Shown: piece by piece, positions 1-12,722 of the stretch
Layout: the number at the start of each line of letters is the position of its first letter
Numbering within the stretch: position 1 is the first letter of the stretch
Assembly (NCBI GenBank): GCA_949358305.1
Contig: OX442315.1
Span: 21,480,427 to 21,540,426 of the forward strand
Origin: Strigamia acuminata
Lineage: Eukaryota > Arthropoda > Chilopoda > Geophilomorpha > Linotaeniidae
Reading direction: 5' to 3'
Length of the DNA stretch: 60,000 bases
Made by a program: the position numbers and the translations under genes
The notes under the pieces: generated by a model
What the model was told of the DNA's origin: nothing
Seen by the model: the letters and a program-made list of their open reading frames with translations, nothing else
Database searches by the model: none

Positions 1-939
1 GCAGAACTTCAAGTTCAATGAGGTCAGAACAATTCATTGCAAACTTACTGCCGTATTATTTTACGACTCGGAAGGGAAATGGGGATATGAAAAAAACAGT
101 AAAGTTAATTTACGATTGCGGGAGAAATCAATTTCTGTGGTTCGTGTTACTGCTACGTGTATAAAATTATTTCCTTGATGATTTCGTAAATAACAGTTTA
201 AATCACGATACAATGCATGTTGAGCCCACCACTTTCGGCAGAAATTAATTAGTAAACTTATAAACAGACAGTTATAAATGTTTAGCATATTAATGGAACA
301 TTCTTGACCACGAGTAGTCAAGTTCCGAAATATCACTGCATTTGCAACAACTTATGTGTAAATAATTAGTTGCATTCAAGCTTTATTCTGTTAATCTAGA
401 TGTTTATAACTACATTAGAGGTATTTGCAAGAATTTAATGCCAATTAAGCTGTTCTGCTCTGTGATGGATATACTATAATCTTGACTCTTCCACAATGTT
501 GCCCGCCACGTAGTTAACCGCAGCCTATACGGTACTACGCACTTATTCTGCATGGTTGTTAGTGGAAATGGAAAAATTCCAATGACCCGATGGCATTTTA
601 TTTTTAACAAACAAACACGTTATTTGTTTGCCCAACCGAACTGCTTCAATGTTACTTTACATAGTGGGTGTATAACAATAACAACGTCGTCAACGAATTT
701 ATTTATGATTGCTTGCTGTTCGGTACTCGACAGCATGAAAATAAGTTAAGTGTGAAAGAAAAGCAAACAAGCAAAAGCAATACTAAGAACATGATTTGTG
801 TTCAAAAAGAAAAAGAAAAAATGCTTAATCAAATTCCGCGAGCGCAACATTGCAATTCAATACGATAATTGTAATAATCACTGATATTAGATAGAGAAAT
901 CTATTATTGCTGATTTGGTTATTACACTTTCAAGCATAC
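1..939. other. Probable intron or flank of the C2H2 gene; no exon recognised
   Basis: This follows the GTATGC donor at 939-934 on the minus strand. Reading through the donor gives only Val-Cys-Leu-Lys-Val and then two stops, so the second zinc finger must be completed elsewhere. I looked for a C2H2 continuation on the minus strand down to base 1 and found none. The short frames here are AT-rich and look like chance. Confidence 0.5.
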
Positions 940-1880
940 CTCGCATTGGTGTGGTCTCTCACCACTATGGATTCGCTTGTGACGTGTTAGTTCTTCATTT
1001 CGAGCAAAAGATTTCCCGCATCCGACGTGATTACACTGAAAGGGTTTGCCAGCTATTGGTATCCCAAATCTGTCACCTAGAATGGAGAAACGGTTTTAAA
1101 ATAAATAAAAACGAGTAAATAAAATATGAAATAAATAATTTGTTGTGAAAATCAAGCAGCCATCTAAAATCTTGATAGACTTTATCTACAACGCCCCCGC
1201 ATAACTCTACTGAAGGTGAGAATCAACAAAATATCAGGTGACAGCTAATCACACAGAGGAAGTTGTGATTACTGATTTATAAAGCAATCTTTTCTTATTC
1301 CCAATTTAGTAATACATTAAAAGCACTACTTAATTACAGGAAATTGTGTAAAATGAAAACAATAAATCAAAGCTTAATGGTCAGTAAGTGTCGGCTACTC
1401 ATATTGATCAATTTCCGCTAATTTCAAGAACGACTCGCAGTAAATGGAATTAAATTGCTGAGGAGTCAACAAAACCAGAGTAAAGGAAGGCCTACACTAC
1501 ATGGCTGTCGATAACTCAGACTTACCTGTAGATGTCTTTGCAAAGCTTCCATCAGGGAGCATGTAAAGAGTTGAATGCGAAGCACTCAACTTTAAAGGTA
1601 TCGTAATGGCTTTTTCCACGTAATCTTCGAAAGGTCGCCATAATAGACGTCGTTTTTCTTTACGATCATTTTTTGTCTTCACTCGAGGACAGGAGATGAT
1701 AGGTGAGTCTAACACCCAAGTGCACCGCGTCGAGAAATCCGTCAAATTGCCCGAAGTAGCGCGGTCAGTTCTCTGGAATTCAGATTTAATTCCACAGTCC
1801 AAGAAATGACCTCCTTGGCAAAACATGCAGTGTTTCCACCCGAACGTGCTCGGCTCGTTATTACAATTTAAAAACGCCAT
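940..1880 (-). CDS. C2H2 zinc-finger protein, partial (two exons; gene continues off the left edge)
   Basis: Two exons are joined in phase: 1880-1526 ends ACA G before a strong donor GTAAGT, and 1076-940 begins GT GAC after an acceptor ending CTAG, so the split codon is GGT (Gly119). The second exon encodes a canonical finger of spacing C-X4-C-X12-H-X3-H (Cys133, Cys138, His151, His155), the linker HSGERPHQ and the first Cys163 of a second finger. The exon then ends at a GTATGC donor. The rest of the second finger is not in the window, so the gene continues to the left. The CX4C spacing and the [12 protein letters not shown] segment are typical of DNA-binding fingers. The first 118 residues match no domain I know; they contain a KHCMFC pair and a basic stretch [11 protein letters not shown] that may be a nuclear signal. 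ATG at 1880 follows an in-frame TAG and has G at -3 and +4. That TAG overlaps a possible acceptor (CCTCCATTAG), so an upstream coding exon is not excluded. Nuclear DNA binding is inferred from the finger. Confidence 0.75.
1077..1525 (-). other. Intron of the C2H2 gene (449 bp)
   Basis: It is bounded on the minus strand by GTAAGTCTGAG at 1525 and by a CTAG acceptor at 1077-1080. It is AT-rich with no further features. Phase 1 on both sides supports the junction. Confidence 0.7.
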
Positions 1881-4577
1881 TTCTATCTAATGGAGGATTT
1901 ACGCCCCCACGGACTCGACCTGTTACCTTCACCTGTTTGATTGATTTGTTAAACAGTATGCCTTTTATCTCCATTGTGTTGTATCTCTAAGTGATATCTG
2001 ATTAAATTGTGTACTGCTTCCACTTGAAGAGATTGATATACGCATTTTATTGGGACATTGCAAAGTGTTGGTGCATCAAGTCTTGAAGTCAGATTAATTT
2101 TAAAGGGTAAAAAATTAAAAATTATATCAATAGAAGAAGACATTTGGTATGCTGGTTGAAGGTCGTAGTAAGTTTTTATCTCATTTATGGTAGGTGTTTT
2201 TTATTTTATTTTATTTTTTTACGTTCTTAGGTAAGAATTTTGGATTTTTTATTGTTTAAAACGCTTGAAATTTAATGCTCGCTCTTTGATCAATAAATAA
2301 TTGATTAATATATGGAGCTGGTTTGAGCTGTCTTAAGAAGTGGAGGCGTCAAACAAACCGTGAAAATGAAAACTGACAGTGTCGTAAAAGGTATAAATTA
2401 AAAGAGAAGATTATTTAAATTTAGCTTAAGTCAATTATCTATAAATTAAAAACTTGTCAACGTGTATTAACTTAATTAAATGAAAATTTATGACTACGGA
2501 ACAAACATGAAGGGATGTATGTGGCAATAATTAAAAGCTTCGTTTTATCTTTTAAGACTGTTTTGAAAATAAGTTGGCTGAGTTTTGTATTTTAGATTTA
2601 TATTCTTACAGGAATGAAAAAGGAAAGATTGGTCAACTGCGTATACAGTACAATGAATCCATATGGTTGTGATGGGAAAAAAAATTTGATTTTACTTTAA
2701 ATGGAAAAAGAAATCTTCCTCTTTTGTTTTTGAGAATCGAAAATTAAGAAATAACATCAGAGCTGCAGCAGAAATTTCAACCGCACTGTGTTTTTGACAG
2801 CTGATTGATTCGTCTTATTTTTAATAAAAATTGCTCTATCTAATTTAAATTCGGAATTTTTTATAATTGAAAAAAATTGCAAAAAAAATCGATTATAAAA
2901 AAACTGACGAAAAAAGGTGAGGTGATGGAAGTTAATTATTAATCAATTATTCAATAAAGCAGAAAATAATTAGAATTTTTAATACGTTTTTGAATATTGC
3001 ATTGGCGGCACATGAACAGTTTAGTCACGACAGATCACTGCTTCAACAATTGATAATACTAAAAATTGTGAACACGACCCCAACCTAATAAGCTTAATAG
3101 TCACTATTAACTGTAATGTTATAGATTTTCAGTTATGATAAAATTGCATATAACCAAATGGTTTAAACTCACAGTCAGAATAGGGTACTGAAATTGCAGC
3201 TTTTAACACTGATGTGGTGCGAATTGCCACATCTTTTCACGCTCACATAATATAATTCTGTGAAAAGATGGTGCAAGCGATGTAACGTAATCCCAAGCAA
3301 ACAATGGTAAACAAGAAAAATGAAATAAACACGTAAAATTATGCAACTTTTTTTAATTTGAAATAACATCAATTTGCAGGGAGCTGTTATAGACGTAAAC
3401 AAAATACAATGCAACCAAAAACTAGTTCCGTGCGTGTATTCAATTACATGGTATAAAGCATCGTACAATAGCGCTCATCAAGACAAACAATGGCAAAAAA
3501 AGGTCTAACCAGCCCAAATGAATATGCTTAACATTGAAAACCTTCAACTTATAATAAAAATTAAAAAAAGAACTAAAATGTCGTACTCGTAAGCTTTTTC
3601 ATTGTAGAAAAAATAATTTTGGTGACAGAGGCGTAAAATAAAACTTGTGGATGTTCATAACTTGAAGTACAGTACCTAATTCAATCCAAATGTAAAATTA
3701 ATTAATTAGTCAGTAAATAGATCCTCTCAAACACACTCGCTCTTTTATTTGCTTCTTCCTCTATTCTCAACTTCAGTTATTGTTTAATCTCAGTAAGCTT
3801 TTGATCTCAGTTGATACGTGACCTGTTGCTATGGCTTGCTAGTTCATCATGGTTGTCGAGTTTGTTTCTCTCTTTTATCACAAATAGATAGCTTATTACA
3901 CATCCTCAGATTGAAAAAAGCTCTTTCTATTATAAACAAACATCCCCTAAGAGTATATATATCTGCAGGACAAATAACTTTTGGTTACGTACGAAAACAA
4001 AAAATAAGAATTACGGAGTACTCTTTGTTCCTTTGTAATCACGGTAATAAGTTCTATCAAAATTGCAGTACCGCAGCTGTGTGCGTTCACTGCTGCACGT
4101 ACACTCACTTCTCAGTGTTCCTTTGTGGCCAGTAAATTAAATTTTTTTTCCTGCGCTTTCAAGGATTAGTAGCCCTTGGTGACTGTGCTAGCGGAACGTG
4201 GCACTTTTTCCATGGGTAAAAAAATAATTACTAATATTACTGAATCAGCTTACGAGTGCTCAATTTTAGTTTCTTGTTAAAACTTATAATACTGGGGCTA
4301 AATGGTTTAGTTTAGGATCAAAGATGATTCTATTAATTTGTGTGCACAAAGTTTATTGGCTATAATGAATAACACAAGTAATATATGAGCGTAATATATT
4401 CCCCTTCAGTAATAAACCAATAGCAGAGCTTCTATACCTATTAAGAGAATAATTTTCAACTAACCTGACGCGTGTTATTCGTGTCGTAAAGGCACAGTTT
4501 TTAATTCCTAAACACATTCAAATAAATAATTTATGTACAGAATATCCTTTTCAGTTTGAAAACATTCTCGTTTGATT
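1881..4577. other. Intergenic or upstream region between the C2H2 gene and the GPCR; nothing recognised
   Basis: AT-rich sequence with A and T runs. Upstream of the C2H2 start the frames are short and not protein-like. The downstream flank of the receptor gene occupies the right part. No RNA gene or repeat family was recognised. Confidence 0.5.
4352..4357 (-). terminator. Candidate polyadenylation signal AATAAA of the NPF receptor gene
   Basis: TTTATT on the plus strand reads AATAAA on the minus strand, about 220 nt beyond the receptor stop codon. It is the first canonical hexamer downstream. AT-rich DNA makes chance hexamers common, so this is only a candidate. Confidence 0.35.
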
Positions 4578-5825
4578 TTACGTGCCCGAATTTGAAATCG
4601 ATTGAGTGATAGTTGTGGTATCATCGTTAAAATTATTATTCACTCTGGTCGTATCGGCACAAGAAATACTCTCAGCACGGGTGTAAATAACTACCGGGTT
4701 GGTTCGCCTGTTAGTTTTGCTGGGGACATTTGCCCTTCGACGACAGCAAGATGAGAGAGTATTCGCCACTGTACGGAATACTTCAGTAAACTCTTTACGA
4801 AAGTTGTCATTAAGCCACCCATAGAGAAAGGGATTGGAACATGCAGAGCTCATTCCGATCATATGACAACACGCGAATACTATGAGAAATGTTTCGTCGT
4901 CATCAAAAGGGTAATTGACGTCAGCAAGAACATTGAGAATATGAATTGGAAGCCAGCTAATGCTAAAAATGAGAGCAATACTAGCTAAAAGAAGGTTGGT
5001 CTTTTGTATTTTATTATTACTTCCACCGCCAGCTGACGAGTGCATTTTGATGTCTCTATTCGTGGAAATTGAGGCTTGCGCTTTGAGTTTATGCACCATT
5101 CGGCCTTTGAGTTTACGCGAAATCATAGCATGCGCTACACTCACAATTACAATCGGCAAGGCGTATTGAAAAATCATTGCCGCTATTGAATACAACGCAC
5201 GTCCGTGTTCAACAGGCCACTGTTCGTAGCAGAACGTAACAGCTTCGAGGCGTGGAAGTCCCACGTGATAATGCTTGACCGTACGGAAGAGGAAGAGGGG
5301 TAAGGAAAGAAAAACGGATACGACCCAAACGACAGTAATGGCAGCAGCAACGCCGAGTCTTTTTGAAAGTTCGTGAGTCGGATACACAATCACATGATAA
5401 CGATCGAGGGCGATTGCTGTAATGCTCATAGTGGACACGAAGATGCTAGTTGCCTGCAGGGCTGACACTAACTTGCACATGACTAAGCCTAGTGGCCACA
5501 CCTTTAACAGAATTTCAACCAAAGTAAAAGGCATCGTGAAGAGGCAAAGAAGAAGATCCGAAACGGCCAGATTGATGATGAAGACATTGTGAGGCGTTCG
5601 CATTTGGGGTTTCCGGATGACGACGAGACACACGAGACCGTTGCCTAAAGCTCCACAAATGATCAGAACTACGTAGACTTCGATGAGAATAGTAAATGCA
5701 GGATAACTCACGGCTCGATTGTCCACATACTGCTGCAGATTCCCTAAAAGTGTGTCGTTAATAAGGTCGAGGTAGTCTGTGATGGACAAATTAGAATCCG
5801 GTGGCCAGAATCCTTCGGAAGCCAT
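4578..5825 (-). CDS. NPFR: Neuropeptide F receptor (NPY-family class A GPCR), 415 aa
   Basis: A seven-helix plasma-membrane receptor, expected to bind neuropeptide F and couple to an inhibitory G protein (family knowledge). Visible features: N-glycosylation sites Asn12 and Asn23 in the extracellular N-terminus; TM1 about 44-70 with GN at 61-62; TM2 about 80-103 with LAVSD (Asp90); disulfide cysteines 117 and 199; DRY 141-143 after TM3; TM4 158-180; TM5 211-233; TM6 about 275-301 with SWLP instead of CWxP; TM7 with NPFLY 331-335; helix 8 NDNFRKEF; Cys360-361 for palmitoylation; and a Ser/Thr/Asn-rich tail. The segment CHMIGMSSACSNPFLYGWLN is what I know from insect NPF receptors, which is why I prefer NPFR to RYamide, SIFamide or short-NPF receptors. 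The start is ATG at 5825, because the same frame meets TGA a few codons upstream. The coding sequence has no intron. A T-rich tract ending TTGCAG lies about 35 bases upstream, so an untranslated 5' exon is likely. Confidence 0.88.
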   Translation of the reverse strand: MASEGFWPPDSNLSITDYLDLINDTLLGNLQQYVDNRAVSYPAFTILIEVYVVLIICGALGNGLVCLVVIRKPQMRTPHNVFIINLAVSDLLLCLFTMPFTLVEILLKVWPLGLVMCKLVSALQATSIFVSTMSITAIALDRYHVIVYPTHELSKRLGVAAAITVVWVVSVFLSLPLFLFRTVKHYHVGLPRLEAVTFCYEQWPVEHGRALYSIAAMIFQYALPIVIVSVAHAMISRKLKGRMVHKLKAQASISTNRDIKMHSSAGGGSNNKIQKTNLLLASIALIFSISWLPIHILNVLADVNYPFDDDETFLIVFACCHMIGMSSACSNPFLYGWLNDNFRKEFTEVFRTVANTLSSCCRRRANVPSKTNRRTNPVVIYTRAESISCADTTRVNNNFNDDTTTITQSISNSGT

Positions 5826-5857
5826 TTGGAGATCCAAATAAATGTAATCACCTCATG

Positions 5858-5882
5858 TCAGCTGCAATGATTAAAAAAAAAA
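5858..5882 (-). other. Splice acceptor in the 5' UTR of the NPF receptor gene
   Basis: On the minus strand a run of T is followed by AATCATTGCAG and then CTGACATGAGG, leading to the start codon at 5825. This is a typical polypyrimidine tract plus CAG acceptor. The in-frame TGA between it and the ATG means the exon begins with untranslated sequence. The matching donor was not proved. Confidence 0.5.
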
Positions 5883-5948
5883 AAAAACACTTCAACTGTA
5901 AGAAAATCTTATGAGTTAATCACAAAAGTAAATTTATTACCGTAATTC

Positions 5949-5979
5949 ATTTATCTATTTATTTATTTATTTATTTATT
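5949..5979. repeat. (TTTA)n microsatellite
   Basis: About seven TTTA units, slightly interrupted at the left end, lie shortly upstream of the receptor exon. Confidence 0.85.
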
Positions 5980-8900
5980 GTGGAGACTCGCGCGGAATAA
6001 ATATCCAGCGTGCGCATGCATACTGATGAAAAGACTATCTAAAATGTTTATACCGTTATAAAAAAAAAGATTGCAGAACGGTACCGCAATTGAAGATTAA
6101 ATAACGTATGGAAAATATGTATAGAATATTTTGTTGCTACTTTCAAGAAACCACAGTGCAAAAGTAGTTTAAAATCCGTTCTCAAGATTTTAAAAAATGT
6201 AATAAAAGTAAAGTCTTCCGCTGGTATCGATCGCTTTTTTCTGTAAAGACATATGAAAGGCGCCAGGTGGTAGCGCTACACCAACCAGATGGAAAAGTGT
6301 TGTGCTCTTGATATTGATAAATGACCAGTGAAATTCACATGAACTGTGCTTATTGTTTGTTTGTTCATATTGCAGGTGTCGTACAAGTTTGAGAAACAGA
6401 CAACTGTGTCTTTTGTTTCATTGTTCACACTTGATCAGTGGAGACCATCAACACTTCTTGTTTGCAACAAAAATCAATTTCTTTGAGCAAAATCTCTTTT
6501 ATCCTGTAGACTTTGTTCCTCTTTATTCTGCTGGACATGGGTGGTCGAATCTGCTTCTTTTAAATTGGTTTTTCATTCAACTTCAAGGACACTGGTTGGA
6601 ATTAACCAAGGCATCCAAGCTAACTGTTAGAGCTTGGATGCTTTGGTTTGAAAGATAAGATACAAAATCAAAATTAAAAGCATGATTTATCAGGATTCAG
6701 TATAAATAAAAATATTTTTTTTAGTGGATTACAGTATTTACTAATATTTTCCATATTTTATATGGAAAATATAAATTTATTGAATTTTTTTTTACCATGT
6801 TTTAGTTTTTGTAGAAATGTGCACAGACATGGCATGTACTGTTATTTTGAATCTCTTCAGATTTCTACAATATTTTATACTATTTTCGGATCAATATTTT
6901 GTGTACAAAAATATGCTAATTGAATAACTTTTTATCTGGATAATCACTTCAATTAAATCTGTAGTCAAAGTTGAATAGTTATTGACTTATTATGGACTGG
7001 TCATTGAATGAATTGTTTGGGTTAAGTTTGTGCGGTTTGCGAGTGGTTCAATCGATCGTTCATTCTTTTGATTTAAATGAGGGTAATTAGTACTACTTTA
7101 TGAACTTAATTCAATTATCAAAGAGAAGGGTAATCAATGTAATCGCATTGCGTTTATTTTAAGTTTAATTTCGACCAACTCCTTTAACACTAAGTAAATA
7201 ATCTGCAGAATGAAACTTTTGGCTGTACAGACTAGACTTGACAAACAGCATCTTTTGAAACAACAACAAAAAACAACGACTTGGAAGAGACACATGATAA
7301 ATCTGGTTCTAACTTTTTTTTAAAAAATTCTAGTTTCTCTGCATTGTCCAGCTTCCAAGATATTTGCAGGACAATAAGCTGTGTTGTCTAAAGCTTTTCA
7401 AAAGAGAAAGCCACTTGTGTTTTCCATTTTATTTACTTGCTTTAGGGCTACACACAGTAAACTTCACAGCTAAAAGTCATCAATTTATAAACTTGACTTA
7501 TTTAGAACATCATTTACTAACATGGATTGAATTTTTTATTATTATTCTGCGATAATCGCCAACGCTAAGATTTTTATTAACAGAGAATGTTTAAAATTTT
7601 ATTATTGACGTTGTTTGCATGATTAATTCATTAAAAGCTCTGAACTCTGTTTACAAACAAAGTCATAAGCTTTAAATTTTTAAGTGTTAACTCATCTTAA
7701 AACAGAAAAACAAGTAGAATTTTCATTTATCGTTTAGAAGAGAAGATAAGCAACATAAAATGTCAGTTTATGTTGAATAAAATCAGCTGTTATAAAGGCG
7801 AATAACTCAATAAATTGTGTGTTGCTCAGTTTGGAAACAGTAAAAAAAACAATGAATGGTTAAATTGCCAAACAGTTTGCAAAAGTATGCAGGCACATAC
7901 ATGTATCAGTCAGATTTGGGTTCAAATTCTTATACAGTGTTTTGGTGTGAAGCTTCTGCAGTGAAGCCTGGGAAGAATGTTAATTCTTCACTTGTTTCCC
8001 GTTACTATCCATCAATGCATAGAACTGAACTGCTATTGTATTTCTAAAACTCATTCTTCTTCAATCATCATTATCAGTTGACATGAGCTATGATATGTTG
8101 TCCTTTATGCTAAATTATTCTGGCACAGCAAAACTCTTTCAAATTTCGTTTTCTCTTTAGTTTTTTAATCTGCTAGCTCAGAAACCTTAACTTTCTACAT
8201 AAAATAACTAAGTGGCTTAACATCACTACACTCTGAATAAATAATTTTTAATAAGTAATTTAAACTTGTTTATATTTGTTTTAACTAATCTAAATGTAAA
8301 ATGTTACATGTTAAATTTTACATGTAGTCTGGTTTAAAAACTATAAACACGTTTAAATGACTTTATGTGTGCGCCTACAACAATATTTGTGTTTAATTAC
8401 TCCTAAAAAGTGCGCAAGTGTTTGCATACTTCACGTTTCTGTTGACAAGCTTGTCAAGGAAGAAAAAATAATTGCTTAAATGATAACTGTAGTTCTAAAC
8501 TGTTCTAACGTTTGGTTATTTTTCTCATTACATGGCGTTATCAATTTATCCTTTCAAACCTTAACCTAATATTAATTAACAAGTAACAAGAATACTGTAA
8601 TGAAAACGGCAGGTGTTTGAGGAAAATATTTTATACGCGTATACGCTTTATTGCTGATATTAATAGAATAATAAAAAAAAATATTCAACACATGTTGGCA
8701 AATGACGTTCTAATTAGCCATGTTTACAAATTGACTAATGTCGGCTACTAATTTATGTTGCACGACGAAGCAAAAAGTAAGTTTGATTTTTGTTTTTTAA
8801 TTTTTAATTTTTAATGAATAATGCATCCCAAAATAAAAAATAAAATTTAGTAATAAAAAACCACGATAACGACGCTCTACAGATGAAACGTTAGCAGGCA

Positions 8901-11900
8901 AAGTTCGAGAGTAATTGTTCTTGTTACTGTAATAACGATAATACTTGCTCCTGTGTTGTTTGTTGTTCGGAAAAAATAATCATATAAAGTGTCTTTGTTA
9001 TTTCTTGCGCAGGCGGGTCTACAAAATTTACCACACAGGATTGCATTGTGGGATTGCGGCAACAAGAGATTCCTATATGTTTGAGTTTGAAAATAAAGCC
9101 TAAGTGTGCGTGTGCTCGCTCTAAGCTATGCAGCTGCATAATCGAATCGACGCCGAAATTGTTTTAGGTAAAACCGTGTTCTAATTTAAAATTTATCTCC
9201 CTTTTTGTTACTGCTGCTATATGCCAGAATTAAAATTAGTAGACGCATTCGTAAAGTCATTATACTTGTTTATATTTTTTACACGATAAATTTTACATTT
9301 GAACTAGTTGAAACAAGTTTAATGACTGTATGAATGCGCCTATACGGTACATTAACATGCTGCTTCGTGAAAATCTTATATTAGATTGTACATTTGCGGA
9401 TGGAGATGGTCAAGGTAAACGGTTCACAAAGTACGAACCTAGTGGTCGTACCAAATCGACTCACTAAATAAACAGTCTTCAGTCTACACTATTTTTTTTT
9501 AATGTTTTATTTGAAAGGTTTCTATAATTCTACGGTTTTCGTATATATACACAATTTTCCTTTCATTTTTATCTGTTGTTTGCGGCTGACTGCAAAGATA
9601 ATGCGAAAAGTGTTCCATTCGATGGGTGAATAAGTAAGTTATTTTTCTGACAGACCTGGACAGGAAGGAAAACAGTTGTTGGCTCCGTTGACGGAAATGT
9701 TACATATAGTATATTGTATTACCGCACTAGCCATTACTTGGAAATAAAACCTGCTTGTTTGTCCATCAAATAGCAGCAAAACAACTTGTTAATGTATTTT
9801 CTTAGTACAAGGCAGGAAAAAAATGTAAACTACTGCCAAAAATGTTAAAAGCAATTTATTCCAACGCCACGGGTTCCTTCATATAAAGTGAACTTATAAG
9901 TTGTTCAATTCTTAAAATTATTTTCGCACTAAAATTTTCCTAATACAACTTTTAGCAAAGACTTCTTTTGTTGGTGATACGCAGCAAAACTCGGGGGCAA
10001 ACAACCCATGTTGACCAATGTTACAAATGTCTAGATATTCTGGCAGTGAGCTTCAAGGGCTACAAGTTACCATGGACATTTTAAGAAGACTTAGATTAGA
10101 GCCTCTGCCTGATATTGGAAATGCAGCCCTCATTCCAGTTACTTGGACCAATTCTTTCTTATTTACAAGCTGCCAGCGAGGCCCCCTGGAGACACATTCG
10201 GTGTCCGCCTAAACGTTAGGATGGTTTACATGTTTTTCACATGTTGAATTCTAACTTCGTACTTTTTGCAGATGCTACAGTACTAAGAATTTGGGTAGGG
10301 ATAAATGTTAAAGCAATGTGCGAATCTTCAAACTATACTAAACTAAATGCTATGTACCTAAATATCAAACAAAATTCAGACCAAAATCAAGAAATGTTAA
10401 AATTTTTATCTTAGAACAAACAAAAATTCTTATTCATTTAAAGAAGTTTTCTGAACACAAATTTCACATTATCAATCCTTGGAGAGTTGATAATACACAA
10501 TGGACAAATTTGCCTAAGTGCATATCACTGTATTAAAATTAACAACAATTAACTTTTTCTAGAAGTCTGATAAGCTTTAGTTTTTCTTTACTTCAAAACT
10601 ACTCGTGAGACTTAAAAACATTTTTTACATTTCGTATAGAAAAATGATATGCACGCATCAATTTTTACAATGTTTTTTTTTCAAAGAATTTCAGTGTCGA
10701 CGACCAAACCCGGACCCAAGAAGATTGAGTTACAAACACAACGTTAGGCTAAAGCTATGGTTACAGAAAAGTATACGTTTCACGTTGTTAAGTTTAAGAT
10801 TCTCCTCAACATCTCTAAAGGGATGAAGTTGTTTTTGAAAGATATGCGCATGGCTTTCGTATCCAGGATACAGGTTTTTAATGGGTCATTACTGAGGAAA
10901 TGAAACTCACAAACACCATGGAAGTTTTTTAACTTAGAATTGCCTTAAAACTCAATTAATTACAAGTAGTTCCTGTCCGTTTTTACTTTGTATTTAATTA
11001 ATTTTGCTAAATCATCCACACTACCCAACTACTCTTGACGATCTTCAAGTAAACTAGAACGAAATCATGAACGATGAATGAAGTTGTAATAAGATTTTGA
11101 CGAGTTACGAGTGCGTGACATGGAATATAGAAACTTACAGGAGCAGGCCGCAGATTAGTAATCCGGAGCATTCGAAACGAGTAGTTTCCGTCGTTAACAT
11201 GATAGATAAGACCAGAAACTTTTGTCTGTTTTATCATTTAATTAATTTAAATAAAGACCATATTTTCTAAGTGTGTTTTGACCAATTAAATTGTATTTAT
11301 AATTCTCGCGGGCGTAAATTTTAATAGACCATTTTTATCAGTTTATTTAATGCTAATTCCTGTTTATGGTTGTTACCCCGGGATACCTGAGGAGTGAGCA
11401 CATCAACATTTCCCGCACCTACCCACAACACCCTGCGCACCACCTAATCCTACCATCAGGCAATGTGGGAGAAAATCCTTAATGTTGTATAAATGTAAAT
11501 GATGTACAGTAATTGGAAATGCAGTTAGTCTATTCTTTCTCTGCAACTCGTTCATGACTTCCGACTTAGAATATTTAATTAAATTAGATTTAATTACGTG
11601 TGCCGAATTGGATGTAAAAAGTTTGTTGATTTGATGGTCGACAAGCATTTACTAGTTTGATAGATTTTTTATTATTATTGCCGTGATTTAGTGATGTATT
11701 CATTTATCACTTTTCTTCTTTTTGGAATTACTTTCCACTTACTGTTCAATGAAAAATAAAGCACAAAAAGTCATAGAATTTGCAATACACTCATGTAGTT
11801 GTTGAAAGGAAATAGATATTGACAAAAGGCTATTGTTAATAAAAGATTCTTGCTCGGATGAGCTAAAGATTCAGCAAAACATGCTTTTTACTTCTTATTT

Positions 11901-12382
11901 TTGGTTTCTTGTTTTCAATATAAAGAAAATTTAAAAAAATAAAAAAAAAAAACGGAAACATTATGTAATCCTAGAAGTGCGACCAGATCAAAAAAATAAA
12001 GTAAAATGATTGATTTGTTTTCTTAGAATTGTGCCCAATATTTTTTAAATCTAAAATCTAAAAAAAGGTTTTCATCCTTTGAACTTTTAATATGCCCTGC
12101 CTTTATTTAGCCGCTGAAATAATTAAGATTTTGATTGAAATTTACGCTGAAACTAAAAATAAGCGGCGAGAATATGAAATTAATAGAAAGCAGACGGCGA
12201 CAAGTAGCAAATACACGACATCCAACAGAGAGGAAGTTTCAAAACATTAACAATGATAATCTAAATCTTTATAGAGAATTTAAATTAAAAACTAGATGTG
12301 CTCGTACGATGCACAACATCAACGAAGTAAAAGCAATTTTTTTTTTTATAATTTAGTTAGTTACAGAGTGAAGAGGTCTCTC

Positions 12383-12400
12383 ACGAGAGAGAGAGAGAGA
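12383..12400. repeat. (GA)n microsatellite
   Basis: A short GAGAGA run near a further purine stretch. Confidence 0.7.
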
Positions 12401-12722
12401 AGAGAGCGACACAACATCGATTGTTTATGCATATTTATTCGATAATATTGGTCTATTTACGGGAGATGAATGTTTTGAGATTATTAATTAGAATTCTAAT
12501 TTGCAAACTTTACAAGAGACCAAATAAAAATTTTAAAAACATGACAGAAAACAATTCTTACTTTCTAAAACAATAATAAAAAACAAAAAATATAAGTAAA
12601 AATAGTATAATTTGTTTTGATTTATGTAATTTGTTTCATATAAAACTTTATACGAAAGAAAATGACAAGCTAAAAAAAGTGCATTAAATCAGAAAATACG
12701 ACAACAATCATGCAAAATGTAC

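Larger units (their letters stand above)
5883..12690. other. Gene-free AT-rich interval, probably a 5' intron or upstream region of the NPF receptor
   Basis: No coding exon could be supported on either strand. A TTTA tetranucleotide run lies at about 5949-5979. Frames at 6353-6658 and 10018-10212 are open but have no recognisable domain, and no phase-consistent splice partners were found. If the receptor's first exon lies at about 12.7 kb, this whole stretch is its 5' intron. Confidence 0.35.

Noticed and set aside
1949-2143. Minus-strand frame upstream of the C2H2 start as an additional first exon
   Set aside because: No convincing donor and an AT-driven composition; the C2H2 exon has an in-frame stop just before its ATG.
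6353-6658. 101-codon frame with an acceptor-like TTGCAG nearby
   Set aside because: No protein-like signature and no phase-matched partner; AT-rich, probably noncoding.
10018-10212. 64-codon frame MLQMSRYSGSELQGLQVTMD...
   Set aside because: The composition looks slightly more protein-like than its surroundings, but no domain, donor or partner exon could be found. Left unannotated.
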